From contig CAJOEV010000007.1 in the NCBI GenBank assembly GCA_905233545.1, forward strand, positions 1 to 53,927: a stretch of 53,927 nucleotides of DNA, read 5' to 3'. Below are positions 44,802 to 53,847 of this stretch, one piece after another. Both the position numbers and the translations under genes were made by a program. Each line of letters begins with the position of its first letter. The first letter of the stretch is position 1. Source of the DNA: an uncultured Eubacterium sp. GTDB lineage: Bacteria; Bacillota; Clostridia; Oscillospirales; Acutalibacteraceae. The notes under the pieces were generated by a model. That model was not told the origin of the DNA and did no database searches. It saw only the letters and a program-made list of their open reading frames with translations.

Positions 44802-47159
44802 TTATTTCTTAAGCTTCTTTTTAGCTTCAAGCTCTTCTTTTTCAGCGGCTATTTTTCTTTCTCTCTCTCTTTCAGCCTCTTGTTCTTCTCTTTCCGCCTC
44901 AGCCTTTGCCTCATCGTAAAGAGCAGCGATTTCGTCGAGTTTGGTATAGTTTTCAGCCTGCTTTAAAAGCTTTTCAGCATCGTTATACGGCTTTGCTGCG
45001 CGATCAAATTTTGCAAATTCATCCATAAGAGCTTTTGCTTCCTTCTGAATTGCCTTTTTCTGAGCAACATACTCCTTGGCTTTTGCCTTGTCGCCTGCCT
45101 GGTTTGCTTCGTAAATCATTTCGTCAAGCTCATCTTCTTTATCAAAGAGAGCGGTAAGAGCGTTCATATCGGGTTTAACAAAGGCGTTAACGCTTCCGTA
45201 GTATTTATCATATGCCTTCTTTGCGGAGCGCTTGCTTTTTGCGAGCTCTTTTCTGAAGGAGCGGAATTCCTTTTCCTCCTTCGTGCTCTTCGGAAGTGCC
45301 TTTGCAGCGGCGATTTCCTCGCGTACGCCTTCAAGGTTTATGTGGTTGATAAAGTCAAGTCCCTGGGAGTAGATATCGCGGTAAACCTCGAGCTTGTGTT
45401 TGCCGAGCTCGCTTTCAAACTTATCAAGCTCTTCGCAGACAAACTTCGAGATTTCAATATCCTCGTTGAATGCAATTGCTTCTCTGTATGCCTTCTTAGC
45501 TTCCTTTTTCTCTGATTTCGGAGCGCTGAGATAATCATTCTTGCTGATTTCTTTAGGCTGGGCAACTGCCATTTCTCTTGCGTTTTCAACAAGGTCAATT
45601 GCCTCAACAAGCTGACGGTTTTTGAGCGCGCCGTTTGCGTAGTCCTCAAAGAGCGCGCGTACCTGAAGAACGCGGATAACGCTCTTTTGTTTCTTCTCAT
45701 CAAAGTCATAGAAGAAATAGGGAACAACATTGAGGAATGCGCCGACTGCCGACATAATTATGAGGGCGGGAAGGAATTTATAAAGAAGTCCGGGCTCACC
45801 GCTGTTGATATCAAGAATATCAAAGGGCTTTTCGTATCCGTTGCCTTCATAAATGCCGAATTTTTCCTGAATTGCAGGAAGAACAACCGAGGTTGCAAGA
45901 GTTACGATATTGCCGATTGTTGCAACTGCGGCAAACATACCGTCGATTCTCTCGCCCGATTTATACTGCTGGAAGTCGCGTATATCAGCCTGAATTGCAG
46001 GGGTTGTTATCTGTTCAACCGAGCCGAACAGATAGTTTGCCCATACGCATCCGACAAGCCACCAGAATGAGCGGACATTTACAATCATCAAAAGAATGCA
46101 AACAACATTCATCATATTAACGGTTATCAAAACATTCTTTTTGCCGAATCTCTTAACAAAAAACGGAGCAAAAAGCATTCCCCAGAGCGAGGCGTTGCCG
46201 ATAACCGTCCATGCGATTCCGTACTGTGCGCCGTTAACCGTATGACCGTAACTCTGGTTATAGAGAAGAATGTTTGCATATGCAAGCTCAAGGAAGCCCA
46301 GCCATCCCGCAAGTGCGATAATCCAGAAATACTTGTTTTTGGCAACCTCTTTGAGCGAGTCCATAAAGCTAATCTGAATTGTGTGGGTTTTTGCCTGAAC
46401 GATTTTTTCCTTTGTGTTTGCCCATACAACGATTGTAAGCGCAATACCGATTACGGCATAAATCGGATAGGTTATTCTGTAAACAATAAGATTTGTCTGG
46501 TTGTTATCGGCAAAAATCTGAGCGATAACGGGGTTAAGAACGTTCATTATCGAAGGCGCAAGCGAATAAACAACCGCCTTGATTGCAAGAACATCAGTTC
46601 TTTCCTGTGTGTTTGGCGAAAGAACGTGAATAAGGTTTTCATATGCGTCTCTGAAGAAATTGAAGAAGAAATGAAGTCCGAGATTACATATGAAAACAAC
46701 CGTTGCTTTTATCAGATAGCCTTTTTCAAATCCGAAAAGTTCACCCGGGAACAGCTTATACATCTGCTCGTACGGGAACCAGACATAAACCAGCGCAATA
46801 AGCGTTGTGGGAATACCCATTGAAAGCAGATACGGTCGGTATTTACCGCCTTTTCCTCGCGTGTTATCGACCATATTCGCCCTGATTGCAGTCATCGGAA
46901 TATTAAGAATGGTTGCGATAAGATAGATGATATATGAGTGGGTGGGGCCGACTCCGATTGCGTTGCTGACGATTATATTCGTTGTGCTGACAATAAGAGT
47001 TGAGCCAAGCTGAATAATGAAGTATGCTCCGATACCGCCGAAAGAGTAGGCAACAACTTCCTTGAACGGCATATATTTGCCTGTTGGAGGTTCTTTCCAA
47101 TAGTATTTGACATTATTTATCAGAGCTTTTGCTTTTTGAGCAGTACTTTGATCAGACAT
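44802..47159 (-). CDS. MFS/GPH-like transporter with a long C-terminal charged helical tail
   Basis: The 785-residue protein has about twelve hydrophobic segments in residues 1-500 (SFGGIGAYFIIQLGSTLIVS, RGKGGKYRPYLL, FNFFRDAYENLIHVLSPN). The D-N-T-R-G-K-G-G-K-Y-R-P stretch is reminiscent of the glycoside-pentoside-hexuronide (GPH) symporters. About 285 residues follow that are very rich in Lys, Glu and Ala and mostly helical (AEREEQEAERERERKIAAEK near the end), probably a cytosolic coiled-coil domain. Ordinary GPH/MFS transporters stop near 450-500 residues. The solute is unknown. It has its own promoter and a palindrome at the start site. The stop is followed by the rubrerythrin promoter. 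Confidence 0.75.
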   Translation of the reverse strand: MSDQSTAQKAKALINNVKYYWKEPPTGKYMPFKEVVAYSFGGIGAYFIIQLGSTLIVSTTNIIVSNAIGVGPTHSYIIYLIATILNIPMTAIRANMVDNTRGKGGKYRPYLLSMGIPTTLIALVYVWFPYEQMYKLFPGELFGFEKGYLIKATVVFICNLGLHFFFNFFRDAYENLIHVLSPNTQERTDVLAIKAVVYSLAPSIMNVLNPVIAQIFADNNQTNLIVYRITYPIYAVIGIALTIVVWANTKEKIVQAKTHTIQISFMDSLKEVAKNKYFWIIALAGWLGFLELAYANILLYNQSYGHTVNGAQYGIAWTVIGNASLWGMLFAPFFVKRFGKKNVLITVNMMNVVCILLMIVNVRSFWWLVGCVWANYLFGSVEQITTPAIQADIRDFQQYKSGERIDGMFAAVATIGNIVTLATSVVLPAIQEKFGIYEGNGYEKPFDILDINSGEPGLLYKFLPALIIMSAVGAFLNVVPYFFYDFDEKKQKSVIRVLQVRALFEDYANGALKNRQLVEAIDLVENAREMAVAQPKEISKNDYLSAPKSEKKEAKKAYREAIAFNEDIEISKFVCEELDKFESELGKHKLEVYRDIYSQGLDFINHINLEGVREEIAAAKALPKSTKEEKEFRSFRKELAKSKRSAKKAYDKYYGSVNAFVKPDMNALTALFDKEDELDEMIYEANQAGDKAKAKEYVAQKKAIQKEAKALMDEFAKFDRAAKPYNDAEKLLKQAENYTKLDEIAALYDEAKAEAEREEQEAERERERKIAAEKEELEAKKKLKK

Positions 47160-47170
47160 ATTTTACTCCC

Positions 47171-47198
47171 CTAAAATAGATTTATAAATCTATTTTAG
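47171..47198 (-). promoter_or_regulatory. 28-base perfect palindrome, likely operator
   Basis: The half-site ctaaaatagattta (47171-47184) is followed by its exact reverse complement taaatctattttag (47185-47198). It overlaps the -10 and the expected transcript start of the transporter gene, which is a typical repressor site position. The T-rich ends make a terminator less likely, since ggggag and the start codon follow. Confidence 0.65.
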
Positions 47199-47220
47199 CA
47201 TATATGCCTTAAATATTCAA
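47192..47220 (-). promoter_or_regulatory. Promoter of the long-tailed transporter
   Basis: On the minus strand TTGAAT (47220-47215), 17 bases, TAAAAT (47197-47192), with ggggag 5' of ATG 47159. Confidence 0.65.
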
Positions 47221-47226
47221 TGTTTA

Positions 47227-48990
47227 TTAAGCTGACTGCCCAACTTCTTTATTGCTTGAGCTTTCATTTGCCGACAAAGCGATTTTATAAACACAGGCAA
47301 GGCAGGGAATGATGTTGAAAACAGAGAGCGAATCGGTGAAGGAAATAATGCTCTCAAAATCCTCAATCTCCTCCTCAATGCTTTCACTTGTTATGATGAT
47401 AACATTGGCGCCGCGGTTTTTCAGACGATAAATATCATTCATCTCAGCTTTAAATCGCTCCTTATCCGTTATCAAAGCAAAAACAGTACCCGATGCAAGA
47501 AGTTCTGCGGGATAATCGCTGAGCTCACGGGCGCAAACAGCCTGAATTCGCTTCTTTGTTGTTTCCCGAATGATTTTTTCAGCCTCAAAACAGACTGAGC
47601 TGTCGTAATTTGCCGAGGTTAAATAGATTTCATTACTGTGCTCAAGCACTGCTGCGGCAGCTTCAAGCTTGGGGGAGTTTTTGATAACGGCGGAAACTAT
47701 TCCCGAAAGCATTTCAACCATTTTCACTGAAACTCCGAGATATAAATCCGAAACAATACCGAGCTTTGAGCTTAAATAGAATGAAAAAAGACAGAGAGTT
47801 AAATAATCCGATATGAATGCACAAACGGGAAGGCTTTTGTTGTTTTCATTTCCCGTTATGATTGAATGATTGCATTCTCTTGTAAGCGCGGAGCTTTTGT
47901 TTTCGGTTACGGCAACGGTTTTGGCACCGTAGCGTTTTGCGTTTTTCACGGCGCTGAGCGTTGCTCTGCTTTCTCCGCTGTCACAAATAGCAATAACAAC
48001 TGTGTTTTTATCAATCGGAGTGTTTGAAAGCAAAAAGCTTTTTGAGTCATATGCAAGGGTTGTAATACCGCAGTAGGTTTCAAAAAGTCCCCTCGAAGCA
48101 AGCGCAACATTCTTTTCATTGTCTTGACCGATTAATATGATTTTATCTATTTTATCTATATATCTGCTCCCGAGCTTCAAAAAATCGAAGTTTATTTGTT
48201 GATTTAAAACAAAGCGGCTGTAAATTTCTTTAACAGCTAAAGGACAGCAGTATATCTCGTCACTGAGAAGGTAATTGTTAACGCTGTAGTTTGCACCGGC
48301 AATGTTTTGGAAGCTCTTTTTTACCCTTCTCATTTTTGAATCGAAAAAGATAATTCTATCCTGCAAAAGCTTTGCTGTTTCTCCGCTTTCAAGGACAATG
48401 TATTTTTCACAGAAGGGAATAAGTGCGGAAAGCTCGCTTGAAACAAAGCTTCCCGTTGAAGAAATCCCGATAATCAGTTTTGAATTTCCGCTTTTTGCAA
48501 ATATAGCGTTTTCGTCAGCGGATATGAATGCAAAGGAGGGCTGAGTGCCGAGCATCTCATAAACCTTTTCACTAAGGGATATTTTGTTTTTTTCATCCAT
48601 AATGCAAAGGCACGCAAGAAGCAAATCCTCGTGCGTCAGAATCGGAAAGGGCTCGGCGCTCCATTTTTTCAGATTGTTGAAGTTTTCAATTTCCCCATCC
48701 ATAACGGCGGCAAAGGCTTCATTTGAGGACGGCGGTGCAGTTATTGAAGAAGCTTTGATTTTTTCTTCCCTTGAGCACTGGGCAAGTCCGATTTTTGATT
48801 CACTTTCAAGCTGTCTGGATTTTTGATAGAGTTCGGCGGGGGAGCCTTTGATTTTGAAGGTTTTAAAAAAGTTTTCTTCCTTTAAAACCACACCCGCCAT
48901 ATCCTGTCCTGCGTTTTTCAGCCCCGCAAGCCCGGATAAAAGAATATCCTTTGCATTGTTTTTGCCGATATATCCGAATAAATTACTCAT
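47227..48990 (-). CDS. GlmS-like pseudoenzyme (degenerate glutaminase + two SIS domains)
   Basis: This 587-residue protein has the overall GlmS layout: N-terminal Ntn-glutaminase-like domain (MSNLFGYIGKNNAKDILLSG, clearly akin to GlmS MCGIVGYIG) and two SIS domains (VVIAICDSGESRATL in the first). The N-terminal catalytic Cys is absent: Ser-Asn follow Met and no Cys lies nearby. The YRGYDS-type segment reads NAGQDM. GPEIGVASTK is replaced by GNENNKSLP, ELKHGP by ELSDYP, and the C-terminal PRNLAKSVTVE is lost. Both active sites therefore appear lost. It lies 5 bases after spoIIE with its ribosome binding site overlapping the spoIIE stop, so it is probably co-expressed at sporulation. Function is unknown; it may be a sugar-phosphate sensor or partner of GlmS. 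Confidence 0.78.
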   Translation of the reverse strand: MSNLFGYIGKNNAKDILLSGLAGLKNAGQDMAGVVLKEENFFKTFKIKGSPAELYQKSRQLESESKIGLAQCSREEKIKASSITAPPSSNEAFAAVMDGEIENFNNLKKWSAEPFPILTHEDLLLACLCIMDEKNKISLSEKVYEMLGTQPSFAFISADENAIFAKSGNSKLIIGISSTGSFVSSELSALIPFCEKYIVLESGETAKLLQDRIIFFDSKMRRVKKSFQNIAGANYSVNNYLLSDEIYCCPLAVKEIYSRFVLNQQINFDFLKLGSRYIDKIDKIILIGQDNEKNVALASRGLFETYCGITTLAYDSKSFLLSNTPIDKNTVVIAICDSGESRATLSAVKNAKRYGAKTVAVTENKSSALTRECNHSIITGNENNKSLPVCAFISDYLTLCLFSFYLSSKLGIVSDLYLGVSVKMVEMLSGIVSAVIKNSPKLEAAAAVLEHSNEIYLTSANYDSSVCFEAEKIIRETTKKRIQAVCARELSDYPAELLASGTVFALITDKERFKAEMNDIYRLKNRGANVIIITSESIEEEIEDFESIISFTDSLSVFNIIPCLACVYKIALSANESSSNKEVGQSA

Positions 48991-48995
48991 AATTG

Positions 48996-51107
48996 TCAGT
49001 TCCTTTCAAGAGTTGCAAAAATTATGCTCATATCATCAGTATTTCTGCCGTCATCCTTTTTAACGGCTTGCTCAAGTATGTACTGCGCCTTTTGCTGAGG
49101 AGATAATTCACTGTTTGAAGCAAGAAGCTCACTCAGCCATTTATCTCCGAGGTCATATATTCCGTCGCTCATCAGTGCAAGTGAATCGCCGAGCTTTAAA
49201 ACACCGCCCCGTTTTGCAAATTCAACGCCCCTGAGTATTCCTGCGGGCATTGAAGAAAGCTCACATTTTATTACTTCTTTGTTTTTGATAAAAAAGCTTG
49301 CAGGTGCGCCCGCCTTGAAAAGCTCGCATTTTCCGGTGAACATATCAATGCTTGCAATGTCAAGCGTTGCAAGGCTTTCATCATTGCTTTTAACAAGTAG
49401 AGCGCAGTTGACTATTTTAAGCGCGCTGTCGAAACCGAATCCTGCATTAATAAGCTTTGATATCAGTCCTGCGCCCATTGCGCCGTCGAGCGCTGCACGC
49501 GAGCCCTTGCCCATTCCGTCGCTGATTATAAGAATACAGTGTCCTTTGTAATCATTAATAATCTTAACCGTGTCACCGCAGAGATTTCCTTCGGCGCAGT
49601 GCTGAGCAAAGCCGATATTAAGTCTGTAGTTCGGGCGTTCAAAAAACGAAAGCATTGTTTCATCCTTGAAATTGGTTATTATTCCCGATGTGAAGTATCT
49701 TGAACATATTCTTCCGATTTCGTTTTGAAAAACGGGATTGTTCAGGTTTTTGCAGTCGGATGAGGCAAGAATTTCAACGCGCATTCTTGAAAACTTGTCC
49801 TCAATTGCCGAGATGTTTTTCGGGTAGATATCATATCCCGCAAGAAGCCGTCTTATTTTATCGCAGGCATTTTTGTCAAAGGTTTCGGATTCGTCAAATT
49901 CAAATGCCAAATCTTCAAGCATTCCTGAAATTGAAAAGAACTGGTCGGAGGCAACCATTCTTATCTGGTTTGTTTTTTCAAGAATAATTTCGCGCCTTAT
50001 GTATTCCTCTTCACTGATATTCAGCTTGTTTATTTCATTTTCTTTTCTGGTTATTTCGTTGATTTTTTCACGAACTTGTTCAACGCTTTCACTGATTGCC
50101 GACATAGCCGAGGAAGCAAAACGAAGCTTTAAAACAAGGCTCTGGCGCAGTGCGCTGTCGGAATTAATTTCATCCATACCGATGCTTTCAATTTTTGCAC
50201 AGAGCTTTGAGGGAAGAAGCAAAAAAATTAAAACACCGAGAGCGCCTTCAAGAAAGAGGGGGAAGGCGATAATGCTCTCCGAGATAATACAGAAAAAGGA
50301 AAATGAACACAGATAGCTTATTCCTGCGGCAAGACTTGAGCTTTCCGAGAAAAGCGACGCTGTAAGATAGGAGAAGGCAAAGGCGCCGACAATAAAAAGT
50401 GAATCTGCATCAATAACGGAAAAAGCAAAACCGAAGGCGAGAGAGAAAATCATTCCCCACTTATGATTTCCCATTTTTATCAGTGCAAGTGAAACGGCAA
50501 CGGCAATTGCCCTTGCAGGCGCAAACCCCCGAATGTTAATAAACGAAAGGTTCATAAGAAGTATTGAAGCAGAAATCATAATACAGCAGATTTCATTAAA
50601 CGGAAGTGCCTTGAATCTTATTTGTTTCAAGCTTGAATTAACGCTTTTATAAAAGAAATATGCCCCTCCGCAGCAGAGAATTGCCTCACCAATCAGAATG
50701 AGATACTGGGTATATACGCTCTGCATTCGAAAATGCATAACAAAACCGCTTACAAAATCCGCAAGAAAAGCGATTGTTATCGGAAAAGCGGGACGCTCAT
50801 TCAGTTCAAATATACTTGCCGCAATTGCACCGATAAGAGCAAAAACAGCGCCTGCAAAATATCTTGCAAACGAAGTGTTTATTCCGCCAACTGCAAAACC
50901 AAGAAAGGCTCCGAGAAATGAAAATAAAATATTTTTTCCTTTTGAAACACAGATAATTGAAATCCCGAAGGGGTGAAGGCTTTTTGCAACGCTTCCTATG
51001 CTCATAATAAATCCCAGCAAAAAAAACAGCGCGCATTCAAAAAAAGCTTTCGTGTTTTTACTTTCAAATATTGGCTTTTTCGACTCAATTCTTTCTTTAA
51101 CAGGCAT
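48996..51107 (-). CDS. spoIIE: Stage II sporulation protein E (SpoIIE phosphatase)
   Basis: This 703-residue protein has an N-terminal block of about ten membrane helices (to about 310), a linker with coiled segments, and a C-terminal PP2C-type phosphatase. Its metal Asp motifs are LCGDTVKII, LIISDGMGKG, LALMSDGIYD and NTDDMSIIFA. SpoIIE sits at the polar septum and dephosphorylates SpoIIAA to activate sigma-F in the forespore. Motifs and layout match well. Its presence shows that the genome carries sporulation genes. No Spo0A or sigma-H site was recognised with confidence in the upstream 159 bases. It starts the operon with the GlmS-like gene. Confidence 0.93.
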   Translation of the reverse strand: MPVKERIESKKPIFESKNTKAFFECALFFLLGFIMSIGSVAKSLHPFGISIICVSKGKNILFSFLGAFLGFAVGGINTSFARYFAGAVFALIGAIAASIFELNERPAFPITIAFLADFVSGFVMHFRMQSVYTQYLILIGEAILCCGGAYFFYKSVNSSLKQIRFKALPFNEICCIMISASILLMNLSFINIRGFAPARAIAVAVSLALIKMGNHKWGMIFSLAFGFAFSVIDADSLFIVGAFAFSYLTASLFSESSSLAAGISYLCSFSFFCIISESIIAFPLFLEGALGVLIFLLLPSKLCAKIESIGMDEINSDSALRQSLVLKLRFASSAMSAISESVEQVREKINEITRKENEINKLNISEEEYIRREIILEKTNQIRMVASDQFFSISGMLEDLAFEFDESETFDKNACDKIRRLLAGYDIYPKNISAIEDKFSRMRVEILASSDCKNLNNPVFQNEIGRICSRYFTSGIITNFKDETMLSFFERPNYRLNIGFAQHCAEGNLCGDTVKIINDYKGHCILIISDGMGKGSRAALDGAMGAGLISKLINAGFGFDSALKIVNCALLVKSNDESLATLDIASIDMFTGKCELFKAGAPASFFIKNKEVIKCELSSMPAGILRGVEFAKRGGVLKLGDSLALMSDGIYDLGDKWLSELLASNSELSPQQKAQYILEQAVKKDDGRNTDDMSIIFATLERN

Positions 51108-51201
51108 TTTTTTAATATCCTAACTCTCGTTTTCTAATATGATATATAATCAGCACTGCGAAAAATGTCTTAATAAGGCTTTTGTTTTTAATAATATTGT
51201 G

Positions 51202-51230
51202 TTGCACTTAGTATTTTTCAATGTTATAAT
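51202..51230 (+). promoter_or_regulatory. Promoter of the GH3 glycosidase
   Basis: TATAAT (51225-51230) with ttgcac (51202-51207) 17 bases upstream; the -10 is perfect and the -35 weak. Confidence 0.55.
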
Positions 51231-51266
51231 ACAAAAGAATGTTCTATATGAAAGGCAGGGCTTTTT

Positions 51267-53693
51267 ATGGATATCAAGGAAAAACTTTTTTCATCGGTGA
51301 ACAGAATAACGGGCGCTTTTGCCGCAACTGCTCAGGAGCAGAACGGAAAGGTTGAAGCAAACGAAAAAATCGGCAAAAAAATAAACGCCCTATCAAGACA
51401 GGCGGCTGCCGAAAGCGCAGTTCTTCTTAAAAATGACGGAACGCTTCCGCTCAAAAAGGGAAGCCGTGTTTCTGTTTTTTCAAGATTGCAGAAGGATTGG
51501 ATGTTTGTCGGCTACGGCTCGGGCGGAGACGTTAACTGCAACAAGAAAGTCAGCCTTCTTAAAGCTCTGAGGAAATGCGAGGATATCGAAGTTAACGAAG
51601 AGCTTGCAAAGCAATATGAAATATTCTGCAAGAAAAACCCTGTGAACACTCTTGCCGTATGGGGAACCTGGGAGTTTTCTCTCAGCGACATAAAGCTTAA
51701 GAAAAATATGGTTGAAGAGGCAAAGCAAAACAGCGACGTTGCCATTTACATAATTGGAAGAGGAACGGGCGAGGACAGGGACGCTGCTCTTGAAAAGGGA
51801 AGCTATTACCTTTCGGACGCAGAGCTTGCAAACCTCGATATGATAACAAAGTGTTTTGACAAGGTTGTTGTTCTTCTTAATATCGGCAATATGATTGATT
51901 TGGCGTGGGCTGATAGCTACGGCGATAAAATCAGTGCAATTCTCTGCGTATGGCAGGGAGGAATGCAAAGCGGAAATGCTGTTTGCGATTTGCTTACGGG
52001 CAAGGCTTCCCCAAGCGGAAAGCTCAATGATACCGTTGCAAGAAGCTATTTTGACTATCCCTCAAGTGATAACTACGGCGATAAGAATATCAACGTTTAT
52101 GAAGAGGATATTTTTGTCGGTTACAGATATTTTGAAACCTTTGATAAAAACAGTGTACTCTTCCCCTTCGGCTTCGGACTCAGCTACACCGATTTTGAAA
52201 TTCAGTGCAAAGAAGCAAAGGCTGTTGACAACGGCTTTGAGTTTACTGTTGAGGTTACAAATACGGGCGGCGCAAAAGGCAAAGAGGTTGTTCAGCTCTA
52301 TGTTGAAAAGCCCGTAGGAAAGCTCGGCAATCCTGCAAGAGAGCTTGTTGCATTTGCAAAAACAAAGGAGCTTGAGCCCAAAGAAAGTCAGGAGCTTAAA
52401 CTTTTTGTTGATATCTATCAGCTTGCTTCATATGATGACTGCGGTTCAACCAACCACGCAGGCTGTTACGTTGTTGAAAAGGGCGATTATAAATTCCACA
52501 TTGGCGCAAACTCGAGAGACAACGAAGAGATTTTCAATTTCTATCAGGAAGAAAACTTTATTTATTCTCAGCATAAGCAGGCTGCTGCGCCCCAGGAGCA
52601 TTTTGACGTTTACCATGCCGAGATTATCGACGGGAAAGCCGTTTTAAGAAAAAAGCCCGTTGCAAAGCAGAAATATGACCTTGCAACAAGAATTCTCAAC
52701 AATATGCCCGCCGATATTCCTCAGGTCGGCGACGTTGGCTATAAGCTCATAGATGTAAAAGAAGGCAGAGTTACAATGCAGGAATTTGTAGCTCAGCTCA
52801 GTCTTGACGAGCTTGAAGCAATAACCAGGGGCGATTATACTATGGACAGTCCTCTCGGCGCACCGGGTAATGCGGGTGCTTGTGCAGGTATTCTTGAATC
52901 TCTCAGAGAAAAGGGAATTCCTGCAGTTATAACAACCGACGGTCCCTCGGGCATAAGACTCAAGAGCAACTGCTCGCTTATTCCGATTGCCGTTGCGCTT
53001 GCCTGCACCTTCAACACAGAGCTTATTGAAGCACTCCATACAGAGATTGCAAAGGAAATGGCGGACAGGGGAACGGATATTCTTTTAGCTCCAGGACTTA
53101 ATATTCACAGAAATCCGCTTTGCGGAAGAAACTTTGAATATTTCAGCGAGGACCCGTATGTCAGCGGTAAAATGGCTGCTGCTGCAGTAAGGGGGATTCA
53201 GAGCGGAGGATTATCTGCCTGCCCGAAGCATTTTGCCTGCAACAATCAGGAGCTCAACCGAGTTAAGAACGATTCAAGACTTTCGGAAAGAGCGCTCAGG
53301 GAAATCTATCTTAAAGGCTTTGAAATCTGCGTTAAGGATGCTCAGCCGAAAAATATTATGACGTCATATAATAAGATAAACGGCGTATGGGGACACTATA
53401 ACTACGATTTGTGCACAACTATTCTCAGAAATGAGTGGGGCTATAAAGGAAATGTTATGACCGACTGGTGGATGCAAAAATCAAAAAGCCCCGAATTCCC
53501 CGTTATGCGCGACCACGCATACAGAGTCCGCGCTCAGGTTGACCTCTTTATGCCGGGCGGCGACAGAGTAACCAACAGAAAGCCCGACGGAACCTGCCTT
53601 GCTTCCTACGGTAAGCAGTACGGCATAACCCTTGGAGAGCTCCAGCGCAGCGCTATGAATGTTCTTAATATGGCGATAAATACAAAATTATAA
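51267..53693 (+). CDS. GH3 family glycosidase with reversed domain order (beta-glucosidase-like)
   Basis: The 808-residue protein begins with what is normally the C-terminal GH3 domain (about 30-290; AAAESAVLLKNDGTLPLKKG, then GSGGDVNCNKKVSLL). A fibronectin-III-like domain follows (about 310-415; FEFTVEVTNTGGAKGKEVVQ). The usual N-terminal (beta/alpha)8 domain (about 510-790) comes last. That domain carries PSGIRLKSN, LLAPGLNIHRNPLCGRNFEY, SACPKHFACNNQE and nucleophile Asp733 in VMTDWW. This swapped order is known from Ruminococcus albus and Butyrivibrio glucosidases. No signal peptide is seen, so it probably acts on imported oligosaccharides. Exact substrate is undetermined. Confidence 0.9.
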   Translation: MDIKEKLFSSVNRITGAFAATAQEQNGKVEANEKIGKKINALSRQAAAESAVLLKNDGTLPLKKGSRVSVFSRLQKDWMFVGYGSGGDVNCNKKVSLLKALRKCEDIEVNEELAKQYEIFCKKNPVNTLAVWGTWEFSLSDIKLKKNMVEEAKQNSDVAIYIIGRGTGEDRDAALEKGSYYLSDAELANLDMITKCFDKVVVLLNIGNMIDLAWADSYGDKISAILCVWQGGMQSGNAVCDLLTGKASPSGKLNDTVARSYFDYPSSDNYGDKNINVYEEDIFVGYRYFETFDKNSVLFPFGFGLSYTDFEIQCKEAKAVDNGFEFTVEVTNTGGAKGKEVVQLYVEKPVGKLGNPARELVAFAKTKELEPKESQELKLFVDIYQLASYDDCGSTNHAGCYVVEKGDYKFHIGANSRDNEEIFNFYQEENFIYSQHKQAAAPQEHFDVYHAEIIDGKAVLRKKPVAKQKYDLATRILNNMPADIPQVGDVGYKLIDVKEGRVTMQEFVAQLSLDELEAITRGDYTMDSPLGAPGNAGACAGILESLREKGIPAVITTDGPSGIRLKSNCSLIPIAVALACTFNTELIEALHTEIAKEMADRGTDILLAPGLNIHRNPLCGRNFEYFSEDPYVSGKMAAAAVRGIQSGGLSACPKHFACNNQELNRVKNDSRLSERALREIYLKGFEICVKDAQPKNIMTSYNKINGVWGHYNYDLCTTILRNEWGYKGNVMTDWWMQKSKSPEFPVMRDHAYRVRAQVDLFMPGGDRVTNRKPDGTCLASYGKQYGITLGELQRSAMNVLNMAINTKL

Positions 53694-53770
53694 TTACGAA
53701 TTTCGCTTTCTCACTTCGTTCGGTTATTCGGTTAATTATAGTTTTATACAAAGAGAATTATTATAACAAC

Positions 53771-53803
53771 AAAAGGATTTGGCGTTTTGCCAAATCCTTT
53801 TTT
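53771..53803 (+). terminator. Intrinsic terminator after GH3 gene
   Basis: aaaaggatttggc (53771-53783) pairs with gccaaatcctttt (53789-53801), followed by Ts. Confidence 0.88.
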
Positions 53804-53828
53804 CTGTTGGTCTTAAACACAGACTAAA

Positions 53829-53847
53829 CCCCCAGTTCTACTGGGGG
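53829..53847. mobile_element. IS200/IS605-like terminal hairpin (putative element end)
   Basis: CCCCCAG (53829-53835), loop ttcta, CTGGGGG (53841-53847): a 7-bp perfect hairpin without a T run. Similar C-rich hairpins mark the ends of IS200/IS605-family elements, where the Y1 transposase acts. No transposase is visible before the window ends, so the call is tentative. Confidence 0.35.

Noticed and set aside
50733-50976. Plus-strand ORFs inside spoIIE
   Set aside because: Antisense shadows of the membrane region; the spoIIE frame is continuous with recognisable motifs.
51108-51200. Spo0A box or sigma-H promoter for spoIIE
   Set aside because: Only partial matches to the 0A-box consensus were seen, not enough to call a site.
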